Positions 34,110 through 42,336 of a stretch of 64,000 nt of DNA are shown one piece after another. Numbering within the stretch: the stretch's first letter is position 1; every line of letters starts with the position of its first letter. Under the pieces are notes generated by a model. That model was given only the letters and a program-made list of their open reading frames with translations. It did not search any database and was not told the origin of the DNA. The stretch comes from Rhodoligotrophos defluvii (GTDB taxonomy: Bacteria; Pseudomonadota; Alphaproteobacteria; Rhizobiales; Im1), in the NCBI RefSeq assembly GCF_005281615.1, contig NZ_SZZM01000002.1, positions 670,266-734,265 on the forward strand, given 5' to 3'. Both the position numbers and the translations under genes were made by a program.

Positions 34110-35146
34110 CGGCATCCGGCGCAAACCGCCCCTGGTCGCTCATCGCCGCCATCGCCGTGCTCGTGGTGCTGGTGCTCCTGCCCAAGCTGGTCAGCGAGGG
34201 CGACCTCTTCCTCATGGTCGACGTGCTCATCGCCGTCCTCTTCGCCATGAGCTACAACCTGGTGCTGGGCCAGACCGGCCTTCTGTCCTTCGGCCACGCC
34301 GCGTTTTTCGGTGTCGGCGCCTATACGGTCGCGCTGCTGCAGATGCATCTCGACCTGCCGGTGCCGGTCGGCATGGTCGCCGCCCCATTCGTGGCCGGCC
34401 TCCTGGCCCTCGCCATCGGCTTCTTCACCGTGCGGGTGTCCGGCATGTATTTCGCCATGCTGACCCTTGCCTTCTCGCAGCTGGTCTTCGCCATCGTCGC
34501 CGGCTGGTATTCCTTCACCGGCGGCGACAATGGCGCGCCGGTCATGCCGCCGGAGTTCCTGTTCGACACCATCAACTTCTATTATCTCGCGCTCGCCGTG
34601 GTCACCGCCGGCATCATCCTCATCCGGCTCATCGTCTCGTCCCCCTTCGGCACCGCCCTCGCCGCCATCCGCGAGAACCCGCAGCGGGCGAGCTTCGTCG
34701 GCCTCAACATCCGACTCTACCAGCTCGCCGCCTTCACCATTTCCGGTGCCCTCACCGGGGTGGCCGGCGCCCTGCGCGCCTCGTTCCATCAGATGGCATT
34801 TCCGTCCCTGCTGTTCTGGCCGCAGTCCGCGGAACCGGTGTTGATGACCCTGGCCGGCGGGATGCACACCTTCTTCGGGCCGGCAGTGGGTGCCGCCATT
34901 TTCACCCTGCTCAATTTCTTCGTGGCGAGCTACACGGATTATCCGCTGTTCGTCTTCGGGATCGTGGTGCTGCTGCTGGTGCTATTCCTGCCCGAAGGGG
35001 TGCTCGGCACGGCATTGGGCAAGCATCGCCGCGGCTGGCGCCGCCAAGCCGCTCCGAAGCCGCCGGCCGAACCAACGCCCGCCGCCAAAGCGCCCACACC
35101 CGCACCGGAGGCGGCTCGCCCCCTGCCGACGGGGCAGCGGCCATGA
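34106..35146 (+). CDS. livM: Branched-chain-type ABC transporter permease LivM, island 2
   Basis: This 346-residue permease has the LivM opening SYNLVLGQTGLLSFGHAAFFGVGAY and the central loop ENPQRASFVGLNIRLYQLAAF. The C-terminus ends in a charged, Pro/Ala-rich tail of about 35 residues (from KHRRGWRRQ on) that is longer than usual and probably cytoplasmic. The stop overlaps the livG start as ATGA. Confidence 0.9.
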   Translation: MTASGANRPWSLIAAIAVLVVLVLLPKLVSEGDLFLMVDVLIAVLFAMSYNLVLGQTGLLSFGHAAFFGVGAYTVALLQMHLDLPVPVGMVAAPFVAGLLALAIGFFTVRVSGMYFAMLTLAFSQLVFAIVAGWYSFTGGDNGAPVMPPEFLFDTINFYYLALAVVTAGIILIRLIVSSPFGTALAAIRENPQRASFVGLNIRLYQLAAFTISGALTGVAGALRASFHQMAFPSLLFWPQSAEPVLMTLAGGMHTFFGPAVGAAIFTLLNFFVASYTDYPLFVFGIVVLLLVLFLPEGVLGTALGKHRRGWRRQAAPKPPAEPTPAAKAPTPAPEAARPLPTGQRP

Positions 35147-35898
35147 GCGAAGCAGTGCTCGACATCCGTGGCGTCACCAAGACCTTCGGCGGCTTCAAGG
35201 CTCTGTCGGATATGAGCCTCACCCTCTACAAGGGCGAGATCCTCGCGCTCATCGGCCCCAATGGCGCCGGCAAGAGCACCCTGCTCAACGTGGCCTCCGG
35301 CGCGCTCAGCCCGAATGCGGGCGATGTCGTCTATAACGGCGCCAGCATTGCGGGCCTCCCGCCGCACCGGCTGGTGCATCTCGGCATTGCCCGCTCGTTC
35401 CAGATCACCAGCATCTTCCCCCGGCTCACCGCCGCCGAGAATGTGCGCGTGGCCCTCATGGCCCGCCGCGGCCTGTGTGCCCGCTTTCTGCAGCCCGCCC
35501 GCAACATGCTGCGGGACGAGGTCCAGCATCTGCTGGAGCAGGTGCGCATGAGCGATCGCGGCGATCGCCTGGCCGGCGAGCTGGCGGCCGGCGACCGCAA
35601 GCGCCTGGAATTCGCCGTCGCCCTGGCCGGCAACCCCTCCGTGGTGCTGCTGGACGAGCCCACCGCCGGCATGAGCGCCGCCGAACGGGCGCTGGTGGTC
35701 GACGTCATCCGTGAGCTGAACGCGCGCTCGGGCGTGAGCCTGCTGTTCACCGAGCATGATATCGACATGGTCTTCGCCCTCGCCCAGCGCATCGCCGTCA
35801 TGCACCAGGGCAGCAAGATCGCCGAAGGCAGTCCCGCCGAAGTGCGCGCCAATCCGCGCGTGCAGGAGGTCTACCTCGGAGAGCACGGCCATGCTTGA
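35143..35898 (+). CDS. livG: Branched-chain-type ABC transporter ATPase LivG, island 2
   Basis: This 251-residue ATPase has Walker A GPNGAGKST at 38-46, the LivG-type degenerate signature LAAGDRKRLEFAVAL and Walker B VVLLDEPTAGM. The same frame is open far upstream inside livM, but ATG 35143 overlaps the livM stop and gives the normal N-terminus LDIRGVTKTFGGFKAL. It overlaps livF by eight bases. Confidence 0.9.
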   Translation: MSEAVLDIRGVTKTFGGFKALSDMSLTLYKGEILALIGPNGAGKSTLLNVASGALSPNAGDVVYNGASIAGLPPHRLVHLGIARSFQITSIFPRLTAAENVRVALMARRGLCARFLQPARNMLRDEVQHLLEQVRMSDRGDRLAGELAAGDRKRLEFAVALAGNPSVVLLDEPTAGMSAAERALVVDVIRELNARSGVSLLFTEHDIDMVFALAQRIAVMHQGSKIAEGSPAEVRANPRVQEVYLGEHGHA

Positions 35899-36589
35899 GT
35901 GCCGCAGCCTCGCCACCTTCTATGATGCCGCGCAGATCCTGTTCGACGTCTCGCTCAGCCTCGGACAAGGCCGCGCCGCCTGCCTGCTCGGCCGCAACGG
36001 CGTGGGCAAGACCACCTGCCTTAAGACGATCATGGGCCTAACCCCGCCCGTGGCCGGAAGCGTGACCTTCCGCGGTCGCGACATCACCGGCCGCCCCGCT
36101 TATTGGGTGGCGCAGCAGGGCATCGGCTATGTGCCGGAAGACAGGCGCATTTTCCCGGATCTCTCGGTCGAGGACAATTTGCTGATCGCCGAGAAGGACA
36201 ATCCGGACGGCATCAGGTGGACCCTGGCCAAGAGCTATGAGGTGTTCCCACCGCTCTATGAGTTCCGCGAACGGCAGGGCGGCTATTTGAGCGGCGGCCA
36301 GCAGCAGATGCTCACCATTGCGCGCACCCTCATGGGCCGACCCAGCCTGCTGCTCATCGACGAGCCGACGGAAGGGCTCTCGCCCATCGTCGTACGCACC
36401 CTGGAAGAGGCGATCCTCGGCCTCAAGCAGGAAGGGCTCACCATGCTCCTTGCCGCGCAGGACATGCACTTCGCCCACCACGTTGCCGACGAGGTGCATG
36501 TGATGAACCGCGGCACCATCGTCTATAGCGGCACGGTGGAGCAGGCGAAGGCGGAGGCCGACAAGGTGCTCGCCCACCTCGCGGTGTGA
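35891..36589 (+). CDS. livF: Branched-chain-type ABC transporter ATPase LivF, island 2
   Basis: This 232-residue ATPase opens LECRSLATFYDAAQILFDVSL and has Walker A GRNGVGKTT, the motif YVPEDRRIFPDLSVEDNL typical of LivF, the signature LSGGQQQM and Walker B LLLIDEPTEGL. The start is ATG 35891, inside the end of livG; the longer frame from 35756 is not supported. It completes the second Liv-type importer. Confidence 0.9.
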   Translation: MLECRSLATFYDAAQILFDVSLSLGQGRAACLLGRNGVGKTTCLKTIMGLTPPVAGSVTFRGRDITGRPAYWVAQQGIGYVPEDRRIFPDLSVEDNLLIAEKDNPDGIRWTLAKSYEVFPPLYEFRERQGGYLSGGQQQMLTIARTLMGRPSLLLIDEPTEGLSPIVVRTLEEAILGLKQEGLTMLLAAQDMHFAHHVADEVHVMNRGTIVYSGTVEQAKAEADKVLAHLAV

Positions 36590-36591
36590 GC

Positions 36592-38049
36592 ATGGCGGGC
36601 GCGCCCGGCGAAGCGGCTGCGGATGTCGTCGTGGTCGGCGGCGGCGGATCGGGGCTGGCTGCGGCCATCTCCGCCGCGGAATGCGGCCGTTCGGTCATCC
36701 TGCTGGAGAAGAACCCGCATCTCGGCGGCAGCACCCGCTGGTCGGTCGGCTCCATCACCGCATCGGGCACGCCCCATCAGCGCCGCCACGGCATCACCGA
36801 TACGCCCCAAGCCCATTTCGAAGACATGGGCAAGTTCGCCGGGCCGCTTGCCAATCGCGACAACCTCTCGCTCCGCCGCCTGCTCACCGAGAATGTGCCG
36901 CAGACCTTCGCCTGGCTCCGCGCCATGGGCGTCGAGTTCTTCGGCCCTATGGAGGAGCCGCCCCATCGCGTCCCGCGCATGCACAATGTGCTGCCCAACT
37001 CCCAGGCCTATATCTTCCACCTGTCGCGCCGCGCCCGGAGGCTCGGCATCGACATCAGGCTGAACACCCAAGCCACTCGCATCGTGCTTGAGGGCGGCCG
37101 CGCCACGGCCATTGAAGCCGTAACGGAAGCCGGCACCACCCGGTTCGCGGCGCGCAACGGCATCGTGCTGGCCGGCGGCGACTACAGCAACAACAGCAGC
37201 ATGAAGGCGGAACTCGCCTCGGCAGCGCTCGCTAAGGTGCCGGCCGTCAACCCCACCGCCACGGGCGACTGCCAGCGCATGGTCGAGGCGATCGGCGGCG
37301 AGATCCTCAACGGCGACCTGGTGCTGGGGCCTGTGCTCCGCTTCGCCCCGCCCAAGCGGCGGATGCTCCATCAGCAGATCCCGCCCGTGACTGCCTTGAC
37401 CCGCCTCATGCGCCTCGGTCTCGAAGCAATGCCGCCCGCCCTGGTGCGCCCTTTCGTCATGGGCTTCATGACCACCGTGCTCGCACCGGAGATGAGCCTT
37501 TACCGCAACGGCGCCGTGCTGGTCGGCCGCGACGGCCACAAGCTCGCGCTCGACGGGGTAACGCCCGGGCAGGCCGTGGCCGCAACCGTGGACAATACCG
37601 CCTTCATCCTATTCGATGATCGGGTCGCTAAGGCCTATACCGCCTGGCCCAATTTCTTATCCACCGCTCCCGGCGTCGCCTATGCCTATCTGCCGGATTA
37701 CCAGCGCACCCGCCCCGACCTCTGCCACCAGGCGGATGATGTCTCAGGTCTCGCCCACAAGCTCGGCATGCCCGCCGACGCCCTCGCCGCTGCCGTCAAC
37801 ACCACGCCCACCGGGCCCGTCCACGCCCTCGGACCGCTGCATGCCTTCGTGGTGCTGACCGATGGCGGGGTGCGGGTATCTGACCGGCTGGAGGTGCTGA
37901 CCCGGGCCGGCGAACCGGTCCCCGGCCTGTTCGCCGCCGGCTCCACCGGACAAGGCGGCCTTCTGCTCGAAGGCCATGGCCATCACCTCGGCTGGGCCTT
38001 CACCTCCGGCCGCATCGCTGGGCGCAATGCGGCGCAATACAGCCCATGA
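36592..38049 (+). CDS. FAD-dependent oxidoreductase (fumarate reductase/KSTD-like)
   Basis: This 485-residue flavoprotein belongs to the FAD-binding-2 family. The N-terminal dinucleotide fold reads DVVVVGGGGSGLAAAISAAE, followed by LLEKNPHLGGSTRWSVGS. The C-terminus has LTDGGVRV, then GLFAAGSTGQGGLLLEGHGHHLGWAFTSGRIAGRNAA. Members reduce fumarate-like double bonds or desaturate 3-ketosteroids; the sequence does not decide which. GTG 36586 would overlap the livF stop; ATG 36592 is used here. It may handle a ring or enone step of island 2. Confidence 0.8.
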   Translation: MAGAPGEAAADVVVVGGGGSGLAAAISAAECGRSVILLEKNPHLGGSTRWSVGSITASGTPHQRRHGITDTPQAHFEDMGKFAGPLANRDNLSLRRLLTENVPQTFAWLRAMGVEFFGPMEEPPHRVPRMHNVLPNSQAYIFHLSRRARRLGIDIRLNTQATRIVLEGGRATAIEAVTEAGTTRFAARNGIVLAGGDYSNNSSMKAELASAALAKVPAVNPTATGDCQRMVEAIGGEILNGDLVLGPVLRFAPPKRRMLHQQIPPVTALTRLMRLGLEAMPPALVRPFVMGFMTTVLAPEMSLYRNGAVLVGRDGHKLALDGVTPGQAVAATVDNTAFILFDDRVAKAYTAWPNFLSTAPGVAYAYLPDYQRTRPDLCHQADDVSGLAHKLGMPADALAAAVNTTPTGPVHALGPLHAFVVLTDGGVRVSDRLEVLTRAGEPVPGLFAAGSTGQGGLLLEGHGHHLGWAFTSGRIAGRNAAQYSP

Positions 38050-38063
38050 CGGAGATTTGAGAC

Positions 38064-38831
38064 ATGAACCGGCTCGCAGGCAAGGTTGCCCTCATCACGG
38101 GAGCAGGCTCAGGAATAGGCGCCGCCACTGCGCAGCGTTTCGCCGCCGAGGGTGCACGCGTTCTGCTCACCGATATAGCCGGCGACCGAGTGCGGGCGGT
38201 CGTGGAGGAGATCGGCGATCAGGCCCGCTGGCTGGTGGCCGACCACACCCGCGAGGACGATTGCCAAGCCGCGGTGCAGGCGGCCATCGAAGCCTTCGGC
38301 GCATTGCACGTGCTGCACAACAATGCCGGCGTGCCGCAGCAAGGCGGGGTCGAGGCCATTTCGCCCGACGAATTCCGCAATGTCATCGGCGCCAACCTGG
38401 TCGGCCCCTTTCTCATGACCAAGGCGGCCATCCCGCATCTGCGCGCGGCGGCTGAAGGCGGCGCCAATGCCTCCATCCTGTTCACCGGGTCGATCCAGTC
38501 CTTGATGGTGCGGGCGGGCTTCACCGCCTATGCCGCCTCCAAGCACGGCATTGGCGGTCTGGTCGGCGCGATCGCGCTCGAATTCGCCTCCGTGCCGATC
38601 CGCGTGAACGCCCTTTGCCCCGGGCCGATCGACACCCCGCTCATGCGCGAGATCGGCCGGCGCTCCGGCGATGAGGAGGCGTTCCTTTCGACCTTCCGCG
38701 CCGGCATACCCATGAAGCGGCTGATCGGCCTCGATGACGTCGCCGCCGCAGCCGTGTTCTTGAGCAGCGACGAGGCTAAGATGATCACCGGCGTGATGCT
38801 GCCCATCGATGGCGGCCTGACCGCCCGCTGA
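38064..38831 (+). CDS. Short-chain dehydrogenase/reductase (SDR)
   Basis: This classical SDR of 255 residues shows TGAGSGIG at 12-19, NNAG at 86-89, the active-site Ser in FTGSIQ and the pair Tyr156 and Lys160. The segment VNALCPGPIDTPLMREIG and the end TGVMLPIDGG are typical of FabG/7-alpha-hydroxysteroid dehydrogenase-like members. It follows the flavoprotein by 14 bases in the same operon. Confidence 0.88.
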   Translation: MNRLAGKVALITGAGSGIGAATAQRFAAEGARVLLTDIAGDRVRAVVEEIGDQARWLVADHTREDDCQAAVQAAIEAFGALHVLHNNAGVPQQGGVEAISPDEFRNVIGANLVGPFLMTKAAIPHLRAAAEGGANASILFTGSIQSLMVRAGFTAYAASKHGIGGLVGAIALEFASVPIRVNALCPGPIDTPLMREIGRRSGDEEAFLSTFRAGIPMKRLIGLDDVAAAAVFLSSDEAKMITGVMLPIDGGLTAR

Positions 38832-38845
38832 AGGTTCCGGCAAGC

Positions 38846-40447
38846 ATGCATCCCCTGCCCCAGCTCATCGAGGATCGCGCGCGGCGGCTTGCCGACCGGC
38901 CGTTCCTGCGGGTGATCGGCGGGGCCGAGCGCAGTTACGGCGAGATCGAGCACCGCTCGCGCAAGCTGGCCAACGGCCTGAAAGCCCTCGAGATCGGCCA
39001 TGGCGACCGGGTGCTGGTGATGCTCGGCACGTCGGTGGAATTCGTCGAGGCCTGGTTCGCGATCAACCGCCTCGGCGCCGTGCTGGTGCCGGTCAATACC
39101 GGCTTCGTCGGCGACTACCTCGCCAATATCATCAATGATGCGGATGCGCGCGTGATCATCGCCGGTCGGCGGTACCAGCCGGCGCTCGCCGCCGTCCTGC
39201 CGGAGCTGCCCGGCTTGCGCGCGCTGGTGGATGTGGATGACGGAGCAGCGCCTGCGACTTTCGACAGCACCGCCATGGAGCGCATCGCCTTCGCCGAACT
39301 GATGGCTGGGCCGGAACGCGGCCTCGACGTTGCGGTGGCGCCCCGCGATATCGGCGCGATCATCTACACGTCCGGCACCACGGGCCGCTCCAAGGGCGTG
39401 CTCATGCCGCACGGCCAGCTCTATATGAACCCGCGCATCTATATCGACCAGCTCGGGCTCGGCCAAAGCGACGTGCTCTATAGCGCCCTGCCCCTGTTCC
39501 ATGCCAATGCGCTGCTGCTCGGGGTGTTCGGCGCGCTGCTGCTGGAGAGCCGGGTGGCGCTCAGCCCGCATTTCAGCGCCAGCCGCTGGTTGCAGGATAT
39601 CCGCGAGACCGGCGCCACCGCCACCAATCTCCTCGGCGTGATGGTGGACTTCATCCTGAAGCAGCCGGAAGGCGATGCCGACCACGACAATCCGCTGCGC
39701 ATCGCCACCGCCGTGCCCACCGCGCCGGATTTGGGACCCGTCTTCGAAAAGCGCTTCGGCGTGCAACTGATCGAGCTCTATGGCTCGACCGAGCTCAATT
39801 GCCCCATCTACCATCCGCGCGGCGAACCCCGCCGGGCGCGGAGCTGCGGCAGGCCCGTGTCTGAGTGGTACGAATGCCGGCTGGTGGACCCCGAAACCGA
39901 CGAGGAGGTTGCGCCCGGCCAGCCCGGCGAGCTGGTGGTACGCCCGCGCCGCCCTTGGATGATCATGGCGGACTACCACAACCGGCCGGAGGATACGGTC
40001 GCGGCCTGGCGCAACCTGTGGTTCCATACCGGCGACGTGATGCGCCAGGACGAGGACGGCTATTTCTATTTCCTCGACCGGGCGAAGGATGCGATCCGCC
40101 GCCGCGGCGAGAATATCTCGTCCTTCGAGGTGGAAGAGGTGCTGCGCCGACACGAAGCCGTGCTGGAAGCGGCCGTGGTGGGCATCGCCTCGCCCTTCAA
40201 TCCCCATGAGCAGGAGGTGAAGGCCCATGTGGCGCTGCGCCCGGGCGCCGTCGCCGCGCCGGAGGACATTGCCCGGCACTGCGCGGCCCGCATGCCCGAT
40301 TTCGCCCGGCCGCGCTTCATCGAGATCATGGACGCGCTGCCGAAAACACCCACCCAGAAGGTGCGCAAGCAGGAACTGCGCGAGCGCGGGGTGACGCCCG
40401 CGACCTGGGTGAGCCCCGATGCGGACGGGAGGAGGCGCGCCGGATGA
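38846..40447 (+). CDS. AMP-forming acyl-CoA ligase (CaiC-like)
   Basis: This 533-residue adenylate-forming ligase has the P-loop YTSGTTGRSKG near 174-184 and YGSTELNCP. A CaiC-like segment, YHNRPEDTVAAWRNLWFHTGD, is followed by the hinge FLDRAKDAIRRRGENIS, and the C-terminal TPTQKVRKQ carries the catalytic Lys. It is the only classical acyl-CoA ligase in the island 2 plus-strand operon and should activate the imported acid. The stop overlaps the next SDR by four bases. Confidence 0.88.
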   Translation: MHPLPQLIEDRARRLADRPFLRVIGGAERSYGEIEHRSRKLANGLKALEIGHGDRVLVMLGTSVEFVEAWFAINRLGAVLVPVNTGFVGDYLANIINDADARVIIAGRRYQPALAAVLPELPGLRALVDVDDGAAPATFDSTAMERIAFAELMAGPERGLDVAVAPRDIGAIIYTSGTTGRSKGVLMPHGQLYMNPRIYIDQLGLGQSDVLYSALPLFHANALLLGVFGALLLESRVALSPHFSASRWLQDIRETGATATNLLGVMVDFILKQPEGDADHDNPLRIATAVPTAPDLGPVFEKRFGVQLIELYGSTELNCPIYHPRGEPRRARSCGRPVSEWYECRLVDPETDEEVAPGQPGELVVRPRRPWMIMADYHNRPEDTVAAWRNLWFHTGDVMRQDEDGYFYFLDRAKDAIRRRGENISSFEVEEVLRRHEAVLEAAVVGIASPFNPHEQEVKAHVALRPGAVAAPEDIARHCAARMPDFARPRFIEIMDALPKTPTQKVRKQELRERGVTPATWVSPDADGRRRAG

Positions 40448-41181
40448 GTGTGGCTGAGCATACGCGCACGGCGATCGTCACCGGCGCCACCAGCGGCATC
40501 GGCCATGCGACGGCCGTAGGCTTGCTGGAGGCCGGCGCCCATGTCATGGCGGTGGGCAGGCGGGTGGACCGCCTCGACGAGTTGGCCGCCCGGTTCGGCG
40601 ATCGCCTGCAGATCTGCGCGGCCGACCTCTCCCGCGATGGCGAGGCCGCCCGGGTGCTGAACGCGCTGCCCGAAGGCTGGGCGGCCGACACGCTCATTCA
40701 TGCGGCAGGCCATGATGCGGGCGGCAATGTGCCGTTCCACGCGAGCGATCTGGCCGACCTGCAGGACAAGCTCGCGGTCAATCTCACGGTGGCCGCCGCG
40801 CTCATTCACGCCCTGCTGCCGGCCTGGGTCGCCCGCGACCGGGGCGACCTGGTTGTGGTGGGCTCGATCGCCGCGCGCGAGGCAGCAGCGGGCCTTGTTC
40901 CCTATGGGCTCACCAAGCATGGTCTGCACGGGCTCATGGCCGGCCTGCGCGTGGATTATGCCGCCACCGGTCTGCGCTTCGTCGAGATCATCCCCGGTGT
41001 GGTGCGCAGCGGCTTCGCCACCCGCCGCTGGGGCGGCGACGAGACCCGCGCCGATGCCTTCTACGAACGCTTCACGGCGTGGCTCACCCCTGAAGATGTC
41101 GCCGGGGCGATCCTGTGGGCGCTGGCGCAGCCGGACCATGTGAGCAGCGACGAGATCGTGCTGCGGCCGACCCGGAGGTAG
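40444..41181 (+). CDS. Short-chain dehydrogenase/reductase (SDR)
   Basis: This 245-residue SDR has TGATSGIG at 13-20, a variant AAGH at the NNAG position, Ser141 in VVGSIAA and Tyr154/Lys158 (VPYGLTKHG). It overlaps the preceding ligase by four bases. Clusters with several SDRs usually oxidise several hydroxyl groups on one substrate, as in bile-acid degradation; this is only a hint. Confidence 0.86.
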   Translation: MSVAEHTRTAIVTGATSGIGHATAVGLLEAGAHVMAVGRRVDRLDELAARFGDRLQICAADLSRDGEAARVLNALPEGWAADTLIHAAGHDAGGNVPFHASDLADLQDKLAVNLTVAAALIHALLPAWVARDRGDLVVVGSIAAREAAAGLVPYGLTKHGLHGLMAGLRVDYAATGLRFVEIIPGVVRSGFATRRWGGDETRADAFYERFTAWLTPEDVAGAILWALAQPDHVSSDEIVLRPTRR

Positions 41182-41186
41182 CTGGC

Positions 41187-42251
41187 ATGAGTGATGCGCC
41201 GAGAACCGCGCTCGTCGTCGGTGCGCTAGGGATCGTCGGCGAGGCCCTCATCCAGCAGCTGGTGAGCCTGGGCGACTGGCGCATCAAAGGCATCTCGCGC
41301 ACCGCGCCGCAATCAGCTCACGGCTGGACCCATGTGCCGCTCGACCTGACCGACCCCGAGGCCTGCCGCACAGCGGCCACCGATACGCTCGCCGATGTCA
41401 CCCACGTGTTCTACTGCGCCCGCTACAGCAGCCCGGAACCCCGCGAGGAAGCCCGCATCAACCGCGCCATGCTGGCCAATCTGCTGCAGCCTCTTGTCCA
41501 GCGGGCCGACGCCCTCGCCCATATCTGCCTGGTTCATGGCACCAAGTGGTATGGCAGCCATCTCGGCCCCTACCGCACCCCGGCGCGGGAGGATGACCCG
41601 CGCCACCTCGGGCCCAATTTCTACTATGACCAGTATGACGACCTGCTCGCGCTGCACGCGCGCCATGGCGGCTGGAGCTGGTCCACCGTTCGGCCCCATA
41701 TCGTCTGCTCCAGCAGCGCCGGCTATCCCTTTAACCTCATAACCCTGCTCGGCGCCTATGGCAGTCTCTGCGCCAGCCGCGGCCTGCCCCTCGACTTTCC
41801 CGGCAGCGAGGCCTGCTTCCGCTCCATATCCCAGGCAACCGATGCCGGCCTGCTCGCCCGCGCCATGGTCTGGGCCGCCACCACCCCGGCCTCAGCCAAC
41901 CAGTCCTTCAACATCATCAATGGCGACTATTTCCGCTGGAGCGGCCTATGGCCGAAGCTCGCCGACTTCTTCGGTGTGCCCATGGGTATCGTGCGGCCCA
42001 TGAGCCTGGCCCGCGCCATGGCCGATGCCGGCGCGGACTGGCAGAAGCTCGCAACCCAAAACGGCCTGGCCGATTACCCCCTGGCCAAGCTCGCCAATTG
42101 GTCCTTCGGCGATTTCCTGTTCTCCGCCGGCTGGGACGACATGTCCTCCATCGTCAAATCCCGCCGCTTCGGCTTCACTGATGCCGTGGACACGGAAGAC
42201 AACATCCTGGAAGCTTTGGCCACCCTCCGCGCCCGCAGGATCATCCCCTGA
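41187..42251 (+). CDS. PRISE-family SDR (progesterone 5-beta-reductase/iridoid synthase-like)
   Basis: This 354-residue extended SDR opens TALVVGALGIVGEALIQQL. It carries the PRISE motifs HGTKWYG (Lys120) and NFYYDQYDD (Tyr147), instead of the usual YxxxK. The family reduces activated C=C bonds of enones, including 3-oxo-4-ene steroids and iridoid precursors. ATG 41187 follows the SDR stop by five bases and has GGAGG nine bases upstream; the frame from 41115 overlaps the SDR. It is the last gene of the operon. A steroid or terpenoid enone is a plausible substrate, by inference. Confidence 0.82.
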   Translation: MSDAPRTALVVGALGIVGEALIQQLVSLGDWRIKGISRTAPQSAHGWTHVPLDLTDPEACRTAATDTLADVTHVFYCARYSSPEPREEARINRAMLANLLQPLVQRADALAHICLVHGTKWYGSHLGPYRTPAREDDPRHLGPNFYYDQYDDLLALHARHGGWSWSTVRPHIVCSSSAGYPFNLITLLGAYGSLCASRGLPLDFPGSEACFRSISQATDAGLLARAMVWAATTPASANQSFNIINGDYFRWSGLWPKLADFFGVPMGIVRPMSLARAMADAGADWQKLATQNGLADYPLAKLANWSFGDFLFSAGWDDMSSIVKSRRFGFTDAVDTEDNILEALATLRARRIIP

Positions 42252-42267
42252 AACGTCCGATTTGACC

Positions 42268-42296
42268 GCAAGCAGCGGAGTGTAGTCCGCTTGCGC
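42268..42296. promoter_or_regulatory. Inverted repeat between the PRISE and ada genes
   Basis: CGCAAGC-AGC-GGA and TCCGCTTGCG pair over ten positions with a three-base bulge and a loop of GTGTAG. The right arm contains the palindrome TTGCGCAA. It could terminate the island 2 operon or be an Ada-binding site upstream of ada. No T tract follows. Confidence 0.5.
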
Positions 42297-42336
42297 AATG
42301 GCTATCTGTCATCCAGATCATTCTGGAGATAGTGCC

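Noticed and set aside
33799..35142. N-terminal extension of livG through livM
   Set aside because: The frame is open but out of frame with livM; ATG 35143 overlaps the livM stop and begins the family N-terminus.
38528..40279. 583-residue minus-strand ORF
   Set aside because: Antisense to an SDR and the acyl-CoA ligase, both with full family motifs.
42263..42296. TTGACC before ada as another island 2 operator promoter
   Set aside because: TTGACC is present, but no TTGTCGGACAA-like core follows.
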